Positions 54,484-62,149 of a stretch of 64,000 nt of DNA are shown piece by piece. Position 1 is the stretch's first letter. Each line of letters begins with the position of its first letter. The translations under genes and the position numbers were made by a program. The stretch comes from JAOZHU01 sp964632845. GTDB lineage: Archaea; Thermoproteota; Bathyarchaeia; Bathyarchaeales; Bathycorpusculaceae. The stretch spans positions 1 through 64,000 of the forward strand of contig CAZWDU010000007.1 in NCBI GenBank assembly GCA_964632845.1, in the 5' to 3' direction. The notes below the pieces were generated by a model that saw only the letters and a list, made by a program, of their open reading frames with translations, searched no databases and was not told where the DNA came from.

Positions 54484-54510
54484 TAAACTGTTCTCAAAGA
54501 GGATTTGGGC

Positions 54511-54942
54511 ATGGATGAAGTCTTAGAGATGCTGGATAAAACTACGAAGAGGATTCAGCAGGTTTTTGAGGAAAGCAAGGAAACAGCGGCGAAGCAGACG
54601 GCGGCTTATGAGCAGGTGCTGGTTTCGAAGGAGGCTTCTGAAGCGCAGAAGGTTAGGGCTTTGGTTGGAAAAGCGTTTGAATTGGATCGTTTGGAGCGGC
54701 TGTCCTCTCAGTTAAGCTTGCTTTACACGTTGCAGATATTTGCTTTCAAGGTTAAAGTGTTAGAAATTGAGGTAGACAATGTCAACGAGCAGCTTGCGCG
54801 GTCAGGGATTCTGGAGAAGCATATGGAGATAGAGGGTATAAAGAAGAACATTGACGCATTGAAGATACTTGTTGAAGCTCAATATGAATCATTGAAGGAG
54901 ATACGGGAAAAGCAAAATCAAGACTTGCGGTATATCTTCTAG
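54511..54942 (+). CDS. Hypothetical coiled-coil protein
   Basis: A 143-residue, almost wholly helical protein with heptad-like runs (MLDKTTKRIQQVFEESKET, VKVLEIEVDNVNEQL, IEGIKKNIDALKILVEAQYE). The ATG at 54511 is preferred to a TTG two codons upstream. No membrane segment or cysteine motif. No family recognised. Confidence 0.6.
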   Translation: MDEVLEMLDKTTKRIQQVFEESKETAAKQTAAYEQVLVSKEASEAQKVRALVGKAFELDRLERLSSQLSLLYTLQIFAFKVKVLEIEVDNVNEQLARSGILEKHMEIEGIKKNIDALKILVEAQYESLKEIREKQNQDLRYIF

Positions 54943-54978
54943 TTTCTTCACCGCATTTTTCTTTCACTGAAAGCTAGG

Positions 54979-55164
54979 TCAAACGGTGCACTCTTTTTTT
55001 CTTTCTTTTGCTTGGCACTCGTCACACAGGTCAGAGGTTGGTCTCCTAGCACGTTTTTGGTCAATGTATAGGGGATACTGCCTGCAATTCTTGCACCAAT
55101 GCCACCTGTCAGGTGGGGTTCCCTTAACATACTCTACAACTTTTTCCTTAATACACTCCACCAC
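54979..55164 (-). CDS. Small zinc-ribbon-like protein
   Basis: A 61-residue protein with CKNC and CDEC pairs about 23 residues apart and a basic CQAKERKKEC tail, consistent with one zinc site. ATG at 55164. No homologue recognised. It converges with the coiled-coil gene. Confidence 0.55.
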   Translation of the reverse strand: MVECIKEKVVEYVKGTPPDRWHWCKNCRQYPLYIDQKRARRPTSDLCDECQAKERKKECTV

Positions 55165-55444
55165 ATAATCACTCTCCCCAAAATTAATTATGTCATTACT
55201 GATATTTTTTATTTTTCCTCTAATAGAGACCTTTGAGGTTGATTATGATTCTGGTATTTTATCAATTCTTCACTTTACAAACAGCCGAGGAGCGCGCGGA
55301 ACTGAAATATTTTGATTGAAAATCAAGCGTAACAATCTTCGATTCTGAAAGAATAAATCTGATTAGAAGCATAAAATACATAAACGTTAACACAACACTA
55401 TTCTCGTACATTGTACGTTTGCTACGCATCAGAAAGGAAGCAAA

Positions 55445-55567
55445 ATGTTAATGGAAAGCCAAAAGGTATACACCTGTTTCGACTGTCCAGAGTTTAACAG
55501 TCTTAAAGGTTGCTGCAAGAGAGCTAACAAAAGTAAGCCCTGTATTAAGTACAAACCATTAACTTAA
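55445..55567 (+). CDS. Very small Cys-rich protein
   Basis: A 40-residue frame from ATG 55445 preceded by AAAGGAAG at a good distance. It has the cysteine pattern C-x2-C, then CC, then C (YTCFDCPEF, GCCKRA, PCIKYK), enough for one metal site. Both the ribosome site and cysteine spacing suggest a real gene. Confidence 0.5.
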   Translation: MLMESQKVYTCFDCPEFNSLKGCCKRANKSKPCIKYKPLT

Positions 55568-55684
55568 ACCCATTATAGTTAAATGATGCAATTAAAGTTT
55601 CTTGATTAAGTTTTTCTACGCTCCAAAATTGTTCTTCAATAGATGAGCGTATTTGCGTTGTGAAATGGCCAAGTTTACAGTGTT

Positions 55685-56329
55685 TTAAAACATATTACAT
55701 CTCTTGAAGTAAACAAGCAAACTTGTACATACAATAACTACTATGCTCACAGATGCAAGAACTATTGTTGTTGGGAAAGAGTTTGTTTGTTGCGCTTCTA
55801 TTGAAGGCGTAGTTTGTTGTGGTTCCTTTGAAGGCGCTGACTTGTTAACTGTGAATGCTATTGAATTAGAAGAATTCTCGTAAATGAATTTGTTTGCCCA
55901 AAGTCCATGAAACTCTATGTTCCAGCCCTCACAAACAGTCTGAATAAACAAATTGTGTTCTCCGTCTGTAAGTTTAGTCAGAGTGTCATAGTGGCTAAAT
56001 GGTTCTGATAAGGTACTGTTCACCTCAATTGAGCGATATAGTGTGTCATCTAAAATAATTCTAACAGATAACAAAATATTTCTTTTCTCTTCACTTCCTC
56101 CTTTAATTAGCCATGAATGCTCTGGCTTTGTTATTGTAAAGTTTAGAGGGGCCTCGCTAGAAGAGACTATTTCATTATCGCTTGGTAAATTTATCGAAAT
56201 AATAGGGGAACTTGCCCAGCTCTGCTCACCAATAGGATTAGCAGTTGCCAAGTTAACAAACTGAAATCCAATCATTAATGAAACAAAGAGAGAGAATACA
56301 AGTGTTATTGCTAATGCTATTCTCTTCAT
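55685..56329 (-). CDS. Secreted, C-terminally membrane-anchored surface protein
   Basis: A 214-residue protein: signal peptide (LAITLVFSLFVSLMIGFQF), an extracellular domain of about 130 residues with a NEIVSSSEAPLNFTITKP strand pair and several N-x-S/T sites, a Pro/Thr/Gln stalk, then a membrane helix (TTIVLASVSIVVIVCTSLLVYF) and short basic end. Such Ig-like surface proteins are abundant in these archaea. Ligand unknown. Its promoter side faces the TTGACCAA array. Confidence 0.7.
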   Translation of the reverse strand: MKRIALAITLVFSLFVSLMIGFQFVNLATANPIGEQSWASSPIISINLPSDNEIVSSSEAPLNFTITKPEHSWLIKGGSEEKRNILLSVRIILDDTLYRSIEVNSTLSEPFSHYDTLTKLTDGEHNLFIQTVCEGWNIEFHGLWANKFIYENSSNSIAFTVNKSAPSKEPQQTTPSIEAQQTNSFPTTIVLASVSIVVIVCTSLLVYFKRCNMF

Positions 56330-56387
56330 ATCAACACCAACTAAAGCTAGGTTATTTTTGTCTAAAAGGCTTTTTTATCAAGGAATC

Positions 56388-56474
56388 TTGACCAAACAAG
56401 CCTAAAACTCTCTTCTTTGGTCAAGTTTTCTTGACTAAGTGAAAAATGCAGTTAGTCAATTTTTTTTTGACCAA
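56388..56474. promoter_or_regulatory. Array of five TTGACCAA-type half-sites
   Basis: Five 8-base elements in alternating orientation: TTGACCAA (56388-56395), TTGGTCAA (56417-56424), TTGACTAA (56431-56438), TTAGTCAA (56452-56459) and TTGACCAA (56467-56474). Sites 2 and 3 form a perfect palindrome CAAG-TTTT-CTTG core. They lie about 60 bases upstream of the start of the minus-strand surface-protein gene, so a multimeric regulator site is likely. The protein is unknown. Confidence 0.55.
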
Positions 56475-56515
56475 GTTTTCTATACTACCCAAAACAGGTC
56501 TTTAATGGTGTCATT
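56473..56515 (+). repeat. Copy A of a ~40-base direct repeat containing an ATG
   Basis: The stretch AAGTTTTCTA-x-AC-x-ACCCAAA through TCTTTAATGGT and CATTA recurs at 56920-56961 with about four fifths identity by eye. In copy A the ATG (56505) opens only a 30-codon frame ending at 56597. It overlaps the last half-site of the TTGACCAA array. It may be a duplicated promoter-start segment. Confidence 0.5.
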
Positions 56516-56633
56516 AGAAAAACAGATTCAGGTTAGGACCAAGTTGGAAACCATTTTCTCTTCAATCTATGGTCTTAACTATAAAGAGGGAAATTAACTG
56601 TGTAGTTTCACCCAAATGTGGATAGCGTTTTTT

Positions 56634-56837
56634 TTATCTTTCCACTATGAAGGCTATTTTAACAACAGCCCGGTATTCAACAATCTTGTTGTTTTCCACT
56701 TTTGCAGTGCAACGCTTCACATGAAGTGATTTAATGTTCTTAATTGTCTTAGCTGTTTCCTTAACTGCATTGTCAGCTGCCTCTACCCAGCCCTTAGGTG
56801 AACTTCCTATCAACTCAACTATCTTTACAACTGGCAC
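56634..56837 (-). CDS. Dodecin family flavin-binding protein
   Basis: A 67-residue protein with the dodecin pattern: VVKIVELIGSSPKGWVEAA, NAVKETAKTIKNIKSLHV, CTAKVENNKIVEYRAVVKI. Dodecins form hollow dodecamers that store flavin or CoA-type ligands. The conserved Trp of the flavin-binding stretch in haloarchaeal dodecin is absent from the central strand, where HVKRC is read, so ligand choice is open. Confidence 0.88.
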   Translation of the reverse strand: MPVVKIVELIGSSPKGWVEAADNAVKETAKTIKNIKSLHVKRCTAKVENNKIVEYRAVVKIAFIVER

Positions 56838-56919
56838 ATAACCAACCTCTTCTGGTAATAATATAGTCTAAGGAGCTATTATCATTTGGGTTCAGAATGA
56901 AATAAACTTCCCTTTCTCT

Positions 56920-56961
56920 AAGTTTTCTAAACGACCCAAATTTGTTCTTTAATGGTCATTA
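56920..56961 (+). repeat. Copy B of the ~40-base direct repeat
   Basis: The second copy of the segment at 56473-56515. Here the ATG (56952) is in frame with the CPVC protein that follows. GGTCAA elements recur after it (near 56965 and three in tandem near 57249-57276). Confidence 0.5.
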
Positions 56962-57017
56962 TTAGGTCAAACAGCACCTCAGGGGTCCACCTTAAACCTA
57001 TAATGGAACTGAAAAAC

Positions 57018-57425
57018 ATGAAGATTAAATGTGTTAAGGTTGAGTGCCCAGTGTGTAAGGCTTCAGGTTCAATCCAGCTTTTCTTCAACAATAGCTTAGA
57101 ATTGAGATATGATACGACTAGGTATTATTCTCATTTAGACAAAGTTTCTAGGAAGCCTCAGTTTACTTACTGTAAGCTGAATGACCTAGAGGCATTGAAA
57201 ACTTTATTATTAAACAACGGCATTTCACTGAATACTGATGAGGCTAGGAATGGTCAAGTAGGTCAATGGTCAAATAGGAATATCCGTGACCAAAACCTCC
57301 AAGCATTAAGCTTTAAATTAAAAAATGGGTGGGCGGGTAGCTCAGTACGGATAGAGCATCACCCTCCTAAGGTGGGGGTCGTGGGTTCAAATCCCACCCC
57401 GCCCGCCACAAACAGATTTTACTGA
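57018..57425 (+). CDS. Cys-containing hypothetical protein running into a tRNA gene
   Basis: From ATG 57018 the protein reads VECPVCKASGSIQLFFN, RYYSHLDKVSRKPQFTYCKL, then DLEALKTLLLNN, which looks like a small zinc-binding domain seen beside archaeal integrases. An in-frame ATG at 56952 would add 22 residues. After about residue 80 the frame becomes low quality and runs through tRNA-Arg on the same strand, so the gene is probably truncated or shorter in reality, with its true 3' end lost. Confidence 0.4.
   Translation: MKIKCVKVECPVCKASGSIQLFFNNSLELRYDTTRYYSHLDKVSRKPQFTYCKLNDLEALKTLLLNNGISLNTDEARNGQVGQWSNRNIRDQNLQALSFKLKNGWAGSSVRIEHHPPKVGVVGSNPTPPATNRFY
57331..57405 (+). tRNA. tRNA-Arg (anticodon CCT), CCA encoded
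   Basis: Acceptor GGGCGGG pairs with CCCGCCC. The D arm is GCTC/GAGC, the anticodon stem TCACC/GGTGG with loop CTCCTAA (CCT), and the T arm GTGGG/CCCAC. Discriminator G, CCA at 57406-57408. No intron. Confidence 0.93.
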
Positions 57426-57473
57426 CCTAACAGTTTGCAAGATTATGCATGCCGTCACTCAGTGTATGCGCGT

Positions 57474-58481
57474 TTAGCTGTAAAATCTTTTAAAAATCCG
57501 AGCAACCGTTAAGGTCAGCCATAGTTGCCTCTCTTTTGTAGCTTCATTTTTCGTGTATGCCTTTTCGTTTGCGCCTTCAACATAGCTCATTCGCCACAAA
57601 CCATCAGACAATTGGTTTTCGATAAACCAGTTCAGGGCTTTTCTAATGTCTAAGTCATCCTTTGAATAACCCATCAACGAAAGCGAGTCAAGCGAGGTCA
57701 CCAGGTTAGACCACCAAAAGAAGAATCGTACCCAATAGCCTGCTGCTTTGTATGAAGTGTATGCATCTGGCTGGAAAAAGCGTGATTTGAGCAAATCTGC
57801 GGCTTTTCTAGCTTCCTTGTGCTCGCGGTATTTTCTGTGGGCGGCAAAAGCTCGGAGAACCATGTCTGTACAGTTATGGGAGAAGGGCTTTGATCTGTCA
57901 GGCTCCACAGGTTCTGCGTATTCGCTTGTTAGCTTATAGCCTGTTTGTCTATCAAATTTGTGAGTTAATATTGGAACTGCCCATCCGCCATCATCCTGCC
58001 TCATCGAAAGCAACCATCTAAAGCCTTTTTCTACACGCGGCTCATCCTCGTACCCTGCTCTGATGAGAAGAGCCAGCATCGCTCCAGTATAGTAAGGAGC
58101 ATATTGGTTTGCAAGCATACCTCTGATGTCGCCTTGTTCAGTCTGGCATGAGAAAAGGAACTCAACTGCCTTTCTTGCAGCAGAATGCTCCTTCGCAAGC
58201 TCGTATTGCTTGACTAGCACTCTGAATGCCTTCCACGTCTGGACTAGCGGATAATGATGCTTCGGATAGCTCACTGTTTTTTTCCCGCTATACCTCCATG
58301 AGCCATCGGGTTGCTGCTTTCTAAAAATTTTCTGAACTTCGGGCAACTGCCATATATGATTTATCGGTACTACCTTTTCTTCAAGAAGATCACGTTTAGT
58401 GAAGTACACAATAGCTGCATTACCTGAAGAAAGCAACGTTGGTGTAGGGTCAAACTTGAGTTGTGCCAACCACTTCGTCAA
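57474..58481 (-). CDS. Squalene-cyclase/prenyltransferase-like alpha-toroid protein
   Basis: A 335-residue helical repeat protein with QW-like motifs (QQPDGSWRYSG, RQDDGGWAVP, NQLSDGLWRM) and paired helices, as in the alpha/alpha toroid of terpene cyclases and prenyltransferases. The DxDD acid of hopene cyclase and zinc ligands of prenyltransferases are not visible, so enzymatic activity is doubtful. Archaeal members of this kind are mostly uncharacterised. Confidence 0.75.
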   Translation of the reverse strand: MTKWLAQLKFDPTPTLLSSGNAAIVYFTKRDLLEEKVVPINHIWQLPEVQKIFRKQQPDGSWRYSGKKTVSYPKHHYPLVQTWKAFRVLVKQYELAKEHSAARKAVEFLFSCQTEQGDIRGMLANQYAPYYTGAMLALLIRAGYEDEPRVEKGFRWLLSMRQDDGGWAVPILTHKFDRQTGYKLTSEYAEPVEPDRSKPFSHNCTDMVLRAFAAHRKYREHKEARKAADLLKSRFFQPDAYTSYKAAGYWVRFFFWWSNLVTSLDSLSLMGYSKDDLDIRKALNWFIENQLSDGLWRMSYVEGANEKAYTKNEATKERQLWLTLTVARIFKRFYS

Positions 58482-58624
58482 CAGCTTATCGCCCTCTTTC
58501 TTATGGCAAAGGGCGAGCTTTTATTGATTTGCCAAACGAGCCACCTAACTCGTGGAGTATTAGTCTAAAGAAGGCAGCGCGTCACATCACTGTTTAAATA
58601 TTATCGTACGTACAGTTTTGGTTT

Positions 58625-59470
58625 ATGGGATACCGCTCGCAAGTCAAGTCATCTAAAAGAAGTCGCGGCAGACAAAGGTCACCGCACGAAAAGAAGAAGA
58701 CTAAAGGAAAGAAGCATCGTTCCAGCGGCAAATACCTGCTAGAAGAAAGCCCCGTTCCAAGTATGGCTGAGGTTGCGGAAAAAACTCTCAGTAGACTGCA
58801 CAGCTTAGGAAATCAGATTTTTGCCGTTTTCCCCTTCAACGTGTACTTTGACGGTTGGCTTGTGAACCTAAAAGATGTTCTGATTACTTTTGAGTCAAGT
58901 TCCAACGTAAGCGCCGATGAACAGTTCACGCGAGAGTGCGCAAAAGTATTAGCGGATGTTGAGCACCAGCTTGAGGAAAGACGCCGCAAAGAAGTCTCTG
59001 TTGAGGAAGCCATCAAAAGCATTTCAGACCACAAAATCCTTCTTCAACTCAGCGAGGAAGAATACACTGCAAAAACAAGAGTGGTTGAAGGACAGAGAAA
59101 CAGTGAACTTGCACGCTTGAAAAACAGCATTGAGGGTTTCAGGAAAGACCTAGCTGATTTGGCTATGGTTAAAGCGGGGCTTTTCAGAGCCATGTCAAAG
59201 AATGCTAAAGCGCAAAAAGAGGCAGAAATAACCCAAAAATTGAACGCTACACAAAATGAGCTTGAATCAGTCGTGCAAAACTCTGCTGTTGAACAGGAAA
59301 GCCTCCGAAAAGAGCATGAAACGAAAAAACAACTTGCCATTGAACAGATGGAGGAACTTCAGAAAAAAATCGAGGGCTCAGAGATTGACGCTTCTCTAGA
59401 GGATAGACGAGTTGCCTGCGAAGCCCTTGTCAACGCAGTTAATGCGCTTCTTCAAAGAATGCCCGCTTAA
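58625..59470 (+). CDS. Hypothetical coiled-coil protein with basic N-terminus
   Basis: A 281-residue protein. The first 35 residues are strongly basic (SKRSRGRQRSP, KKKTKGKKHRS), like a nucleic-acid-binding tail. A globular part of about 60 residues follows (IFAVFPFNVYFDGWLVNLKD), then a long coiled coil (about 110-260). No family recognised. DNA or RNA association is a guess from the basic tail. Confidence 0.65.
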   Translation: MGYRSQVKSSKRSRGRQRSPHEKKKTKGKKHRSSGKYLLEESPVPSMAEVAEKTLSRLHSLGNQIFAVFPFNVYFDGWLVNLKDVLITFESSSNVSADEQFTRECAKVLADVEHQLEERRRKEVSVEEAIKSISDHKILLQLSEEEYTAKTRVVEGQRNSELARLKNSIEGFRKDLADLAMVKAGLFRAMSKNAKAQKEAEITQKLNATQNELESVVQNSAVEQESLRKEHETKKQLAIEQMEELQKKIEGSEIDASLEDRRVACEALVNAVNALLQRMPA

Positions 59471-59590
59471 GCAGGGTGTCTACTCAACACGTACTTTGAT
59501 GCCGCCTGTTTTTGGAGCAAGAAGATTGTAACGCGACAAGCAGAATTCTTTATAGTAAACACGAAAGAGAACAATTGTTATTACAAAAGA

Positions 59591-59613
59591 TGGTGCGGGG
59601 GGATTTGAACCCC
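59591..59613 (-). repeat. tRNA-Leu-like 3'-end relic or degenerate tRNA
   Basis: The encoded CCA, acceptor end and T loop match the two tRNA-Leu genes, but four bases of the T stem are missing, so acceptor and T stems cannot both form. A minus-strand hairpin-like segment (GGTTGGCGATATCACCAGC) lies upstream of it, but no 5' half complementary to the acceptor is found. It is therefore called a relic, in the same orientation as the two tRNA-Leu genes and the relic at 49604. Confidence 0.45.
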
Positions 59614-59803
59614 TAACACGCTGGTGATATCGCCAACCTCTGGTTATTCTACGCAGTCTCCTCCCTTTTTTGCTTCTGAACCTTATGAGCGTAAAATATT
59701 CGCGGATGTCTTTCCCTAAGCGAACGCGAGTTCTTGGCGTAAATACATGCTTAAATACTCTTTTCAACAAAGGCTTGATAAGAATAGCCCTTTATCGGTC
59801 TCC

Positions 59804-60790
59804 ATGGCTGGTTATGAAAAAATGTCTGAAACAGTAAGCCTTAGCGAGCCGGCGAAAAAGAAAAGCATTATCAATACAAGCCACCTCTGCAAACAATACG
59901 GCGCAATAGCTGCGGTTGATGACGTTACCTTTTCTATTAATGAAGGAGAGATTTTTGGGATAATTGGACCCAACGGAGCAGGCAAAACCACTACTGTTGA
60001 ATGTATATCGGGTCTCCGTGTTCCAGACTCTGGCTCAATATCCATTTACGGTCTAAGCCCCAAGGAGGATAGGGATGAACTAAGAAAATTCGTCGGCGTC
60101 CAGCTTCAGGAGAGCTCGCTACCTCCCCGTATAAAGGTTTTGGAAGCGTTGAATCTATTTGCCTCTTTTTACTCAGAGCCTCTTGATCCTCGGGAACTGC
60201 TAAAATCGCTCGGAATGACTGAAAAACGTAACGCTAAATTCAAGCAATTATCAGGGGGACAAAAGCAGCGGCTCTCAATTGCACTTGCCCTTGTTGGAAA
60301 CCCCAAGATAGCCATTTTGGATGAGCTAACTACAGGTCTTGACCCTGATGCGCGACGAGAAGTTTGGGGGCTTATCGAGCGTATTAGGGATCGAGGTGTT
60401 ACCGTGATACTTGTGACCCATTATATGGATGAGGCTGAAAGGCTCTGCGACCGAGTAGCCCTGATTAATCATGGAAAACTAGTCGCGCTTGATACGCCTG
60501 CCGCTCTCGCAGCCAGCGAAGGAGGAGTCGTACACATGCAGTTTGCGCCATCTCAACCAGTAGACGATGAAATCTTAGCTGCCCTGCCTGGGGTGACCTC
60601 TATCGAACATAGGGGAACAAGGGTTCTGGTTAGCGGATCTGGCGACATTACCACCCATATACTTTATGCGCTTCTTAAAGCAGACATAACTGTCAAGGAT
60701 GTTCAAGTGAAAAGCGGTAATCTTGAGGACGCCTTTGTGAAACTCACACAAACAAACGATAAAACCCTAAAACCTCAGGAGGGACAGTAA
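59804..60790 (+). CDS. ABC transporter ATPase, drug-export (DrrA/CcmA) type
   Basis: About 328 residues: Walker A GPNGAGKTTT, Q-loop VQLQESSLPP, signature LSGGQKQRLS, Walker B IAILDELTTGLDPDAR, H-loop LVTHYMDEAE and a DrrA-type C-terminal domain. ATGs at 59804 and 59822 are both possible. The longer frame from 59747 overlaps the relic promoter side and is less likely. It forms an exporter with the adjacent ABC-2 permease, eight bases downstream. Confidence 0.9.
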   Translation: MAGYEKMSETVSLSEPAKKKSIINTSHLCKQYGAIAAVDDVTFSINEGEIFGIIGPNGAGKTTTVECISGLRVPDSGSISIYGLSPKEDRDELRKFVGVQLQESSLPPRIKVLEALNLFASFYSEPLDPRELLKSLGMTEKRNAKFKQLSGGQKQRLSIALALVGNPKIAILDELTTGLDPDARREVWGLIERIRDRGVTVILVTHYMDEAERLCDRVALINHGKLVALDTPAALAASEGGVVHMQFAPSQPVDDEILAALPGVTSIEHRGTRVLVSGSGDITTHILYALLKADITVKDVQVKSGNLEDAFVKLTQTNDKTLKPQEGQ

Positions 60791-60798
60791 AGATTACG

Positions 60799-61560
60799 AT
60801 GGACGCCAGAACGAAAAAAACTCCTTCACCATTCTTGGAACTCATCAAAGTTCAAGGTAAACTTGCACTGAGGGAGCCCGCAGGCTTAGTGTTTGGGATC
60901 GGACTTCCGCTTATCCTGCTGATAATATTTGGCAACGTTCCAACTTTTAATGAGCCCGTTGATGGCAGCCCGTTCACACTTTTCGAACTATACATCCCAA
61001 TTCTAATGGTCACAGTACTCATATTCTTAGGCTTGTTTGGGTTACCAATTCCAATAGTGCGTGACCGAGAGACAGGGTGGCTTAGGCGAATTTCCACCAC
61101 ACCTGTATCACCAAGCAAGTTATTGGCTGCACAGGTAACAATCAATCTTATTCTTGCCGCAGCAGGTTTCACCATACTCATAGCTGGAAGCACGTTAATT
61201 TTTGGCGTAAAAATTCCGTTTGACATCCTTGGATTTATTCTCTCCTTAGTGCTAGCAACGCTTGCAATGTTTTCTCTAGGACTGCTTGTCACAGCGGTTG
61301 CTCCCTCTCAGAGCACTGCCAACGGCATAACTATGGCTCTTCTATACCCACTCCTATTCTTCGCAGGAATCTACGTTCCCATTCAAGTCCTTCCAAGCGG
61401 TCTGCAAACAGCAGCCCTTTTCACTCCTGTCGGTGCAGCTGTGAATGCTCTTGATAGCTCAATGGCTGGATCGTTTCCATCGTTTGTGCCGTTGGTTGTG
61501 ATGGCTACCTACGCCGTTATCTTTTGCTTCGTGGCCATTCGCTATTTCCGCTGGGAATGA
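60799..61560 (+). CDS. ABC-2 type transporter permease
   Basis: A 253-residue protein with six helices (GLVFGIGLPLILLIIFGNV, PILMVTVLIFLGLFGLPIP, LILAAAGFTILIAGSTLIF, GFILSLVLATLAMFSLGLL, GITMALLYPLLFFAGIYVP, VPLVVMATYAVIFCFVAI) and the RDRETGWLRRISTTPVSP cytoplasmic loop of ABC-2 permeases. The partner of the ATPase upstream. Lipid, drug or glycan export are all possible. Confidence 0.9.
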   Translation: MDARTKKTPSPFLELIKVQGKLALREPAGLVFGIGLPLILLIIFGNVPTFNEPVDGSPFTLFELYIPILMVTVLIFLGLFGLPIPIVRDRETGWLRRISTTPVSPSKLLAAQVTINLILAAAGFTILIAGSTLIFGVKIPFDILGFILSLVLATLAMFSLGLLVTAVAPSQSTANGITMALLYPLLFFAGIYVPIQVLPSGLQTAALFTPVGAAVNALDSSMAGSFPSFVPLVVMATYAVIFCFVAIRYFRWE

Positions 61561-61644
61561 TGTACATCAAAAATAGCTAGTACGAATTTTCAGAAAGCAT
61601 AAGCTATTTCGCATCTAAAATCGATGGGGTTTATACCATGCTGG

Positions 61645-61729
61645 TGCGGGGGGTGGGATTTGAACCCACGAACGCCTGCGCGACAGGGTCCTAAGCCCTG
61701 CTCCTTTGACCAGACTTGGAGACCCCCGC
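61645..61729 (-). tRNA. tRNA-Leu (anticodon TAG), CCA encoded
   Basis: Acceptor GCGGGGG/CCCCCGC, anticodon stem CAGGG/CCCTG with loop CTTAGGA (TAG), a long variable arm and T arm GTGGG/CCCAC. Discriminator A, CCA at 61642-61644. No intron, 85 bases. Confidence 0.93.
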
Positions 61730-62149
61730 CGTCGCTTGCAGGGAGACTTGGAAAAATAGTGGCATGCTTTAATATTTATTACCCAAGTTATACCTAGGTA
61801 TCAGTTAAAGATATTTTCCCAGTCGCCCATGCTCAAATTACCCTATCTTTGCGCTCCAGATTCATATTCTTTACCCTTTTGCTGCTGTCGCTTTCCCACG
61901 TTTTAATTGAACCCAATTAAACGTAGCGTTCCTCAGCTTCCCATGCTTAAAGAAGCGTTCTGCTTAGGGCTTTGCACGTTCCCGATTCATGCTGAAATTT
62001 AATTTCACACTGCTTAAAATTAAATTTTATACTGAAACACAACAAAAAATGATTCAAAACAATGGATTCGCGCTACTTTTACCGATATAATTTAGCTAGC
62101 CAAAAGGCTAATATTGTTCGAGACACAAAGAAATTTGTAGTGATTTTCT
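61730..62149. other. Intergenic region without a supported gene
   Basis: About 420 A/T-rich bases. Direct reiteration of TTAAATTTTA-like runs near 61999-62030 is present (AAATTTAATTTCACACTGCT then TTAAAATTAAATTTTATACT), and a TATA-like GATATAATTTAGC at 62084-62096 may drive the DUF1508 gene. No coding frame or RNA gene recognised. Confidence 0.4.

Noticed and set aside
59591..59680. A complete tRNA gene on the minus strand
   Set aside because: The T loop and CCA end are present, but four T-stem bases and any 5' acceptor strand are missing, even allowing introns or a permuted order within a few hundred bases.
59480..59770. A 96-codon minus-strand frame
   Set aside because: Its VRGSNPPAP segment is the translation of the tRNA-like 3' end at 59591-59613, and the rest is unstructured basic sequence.
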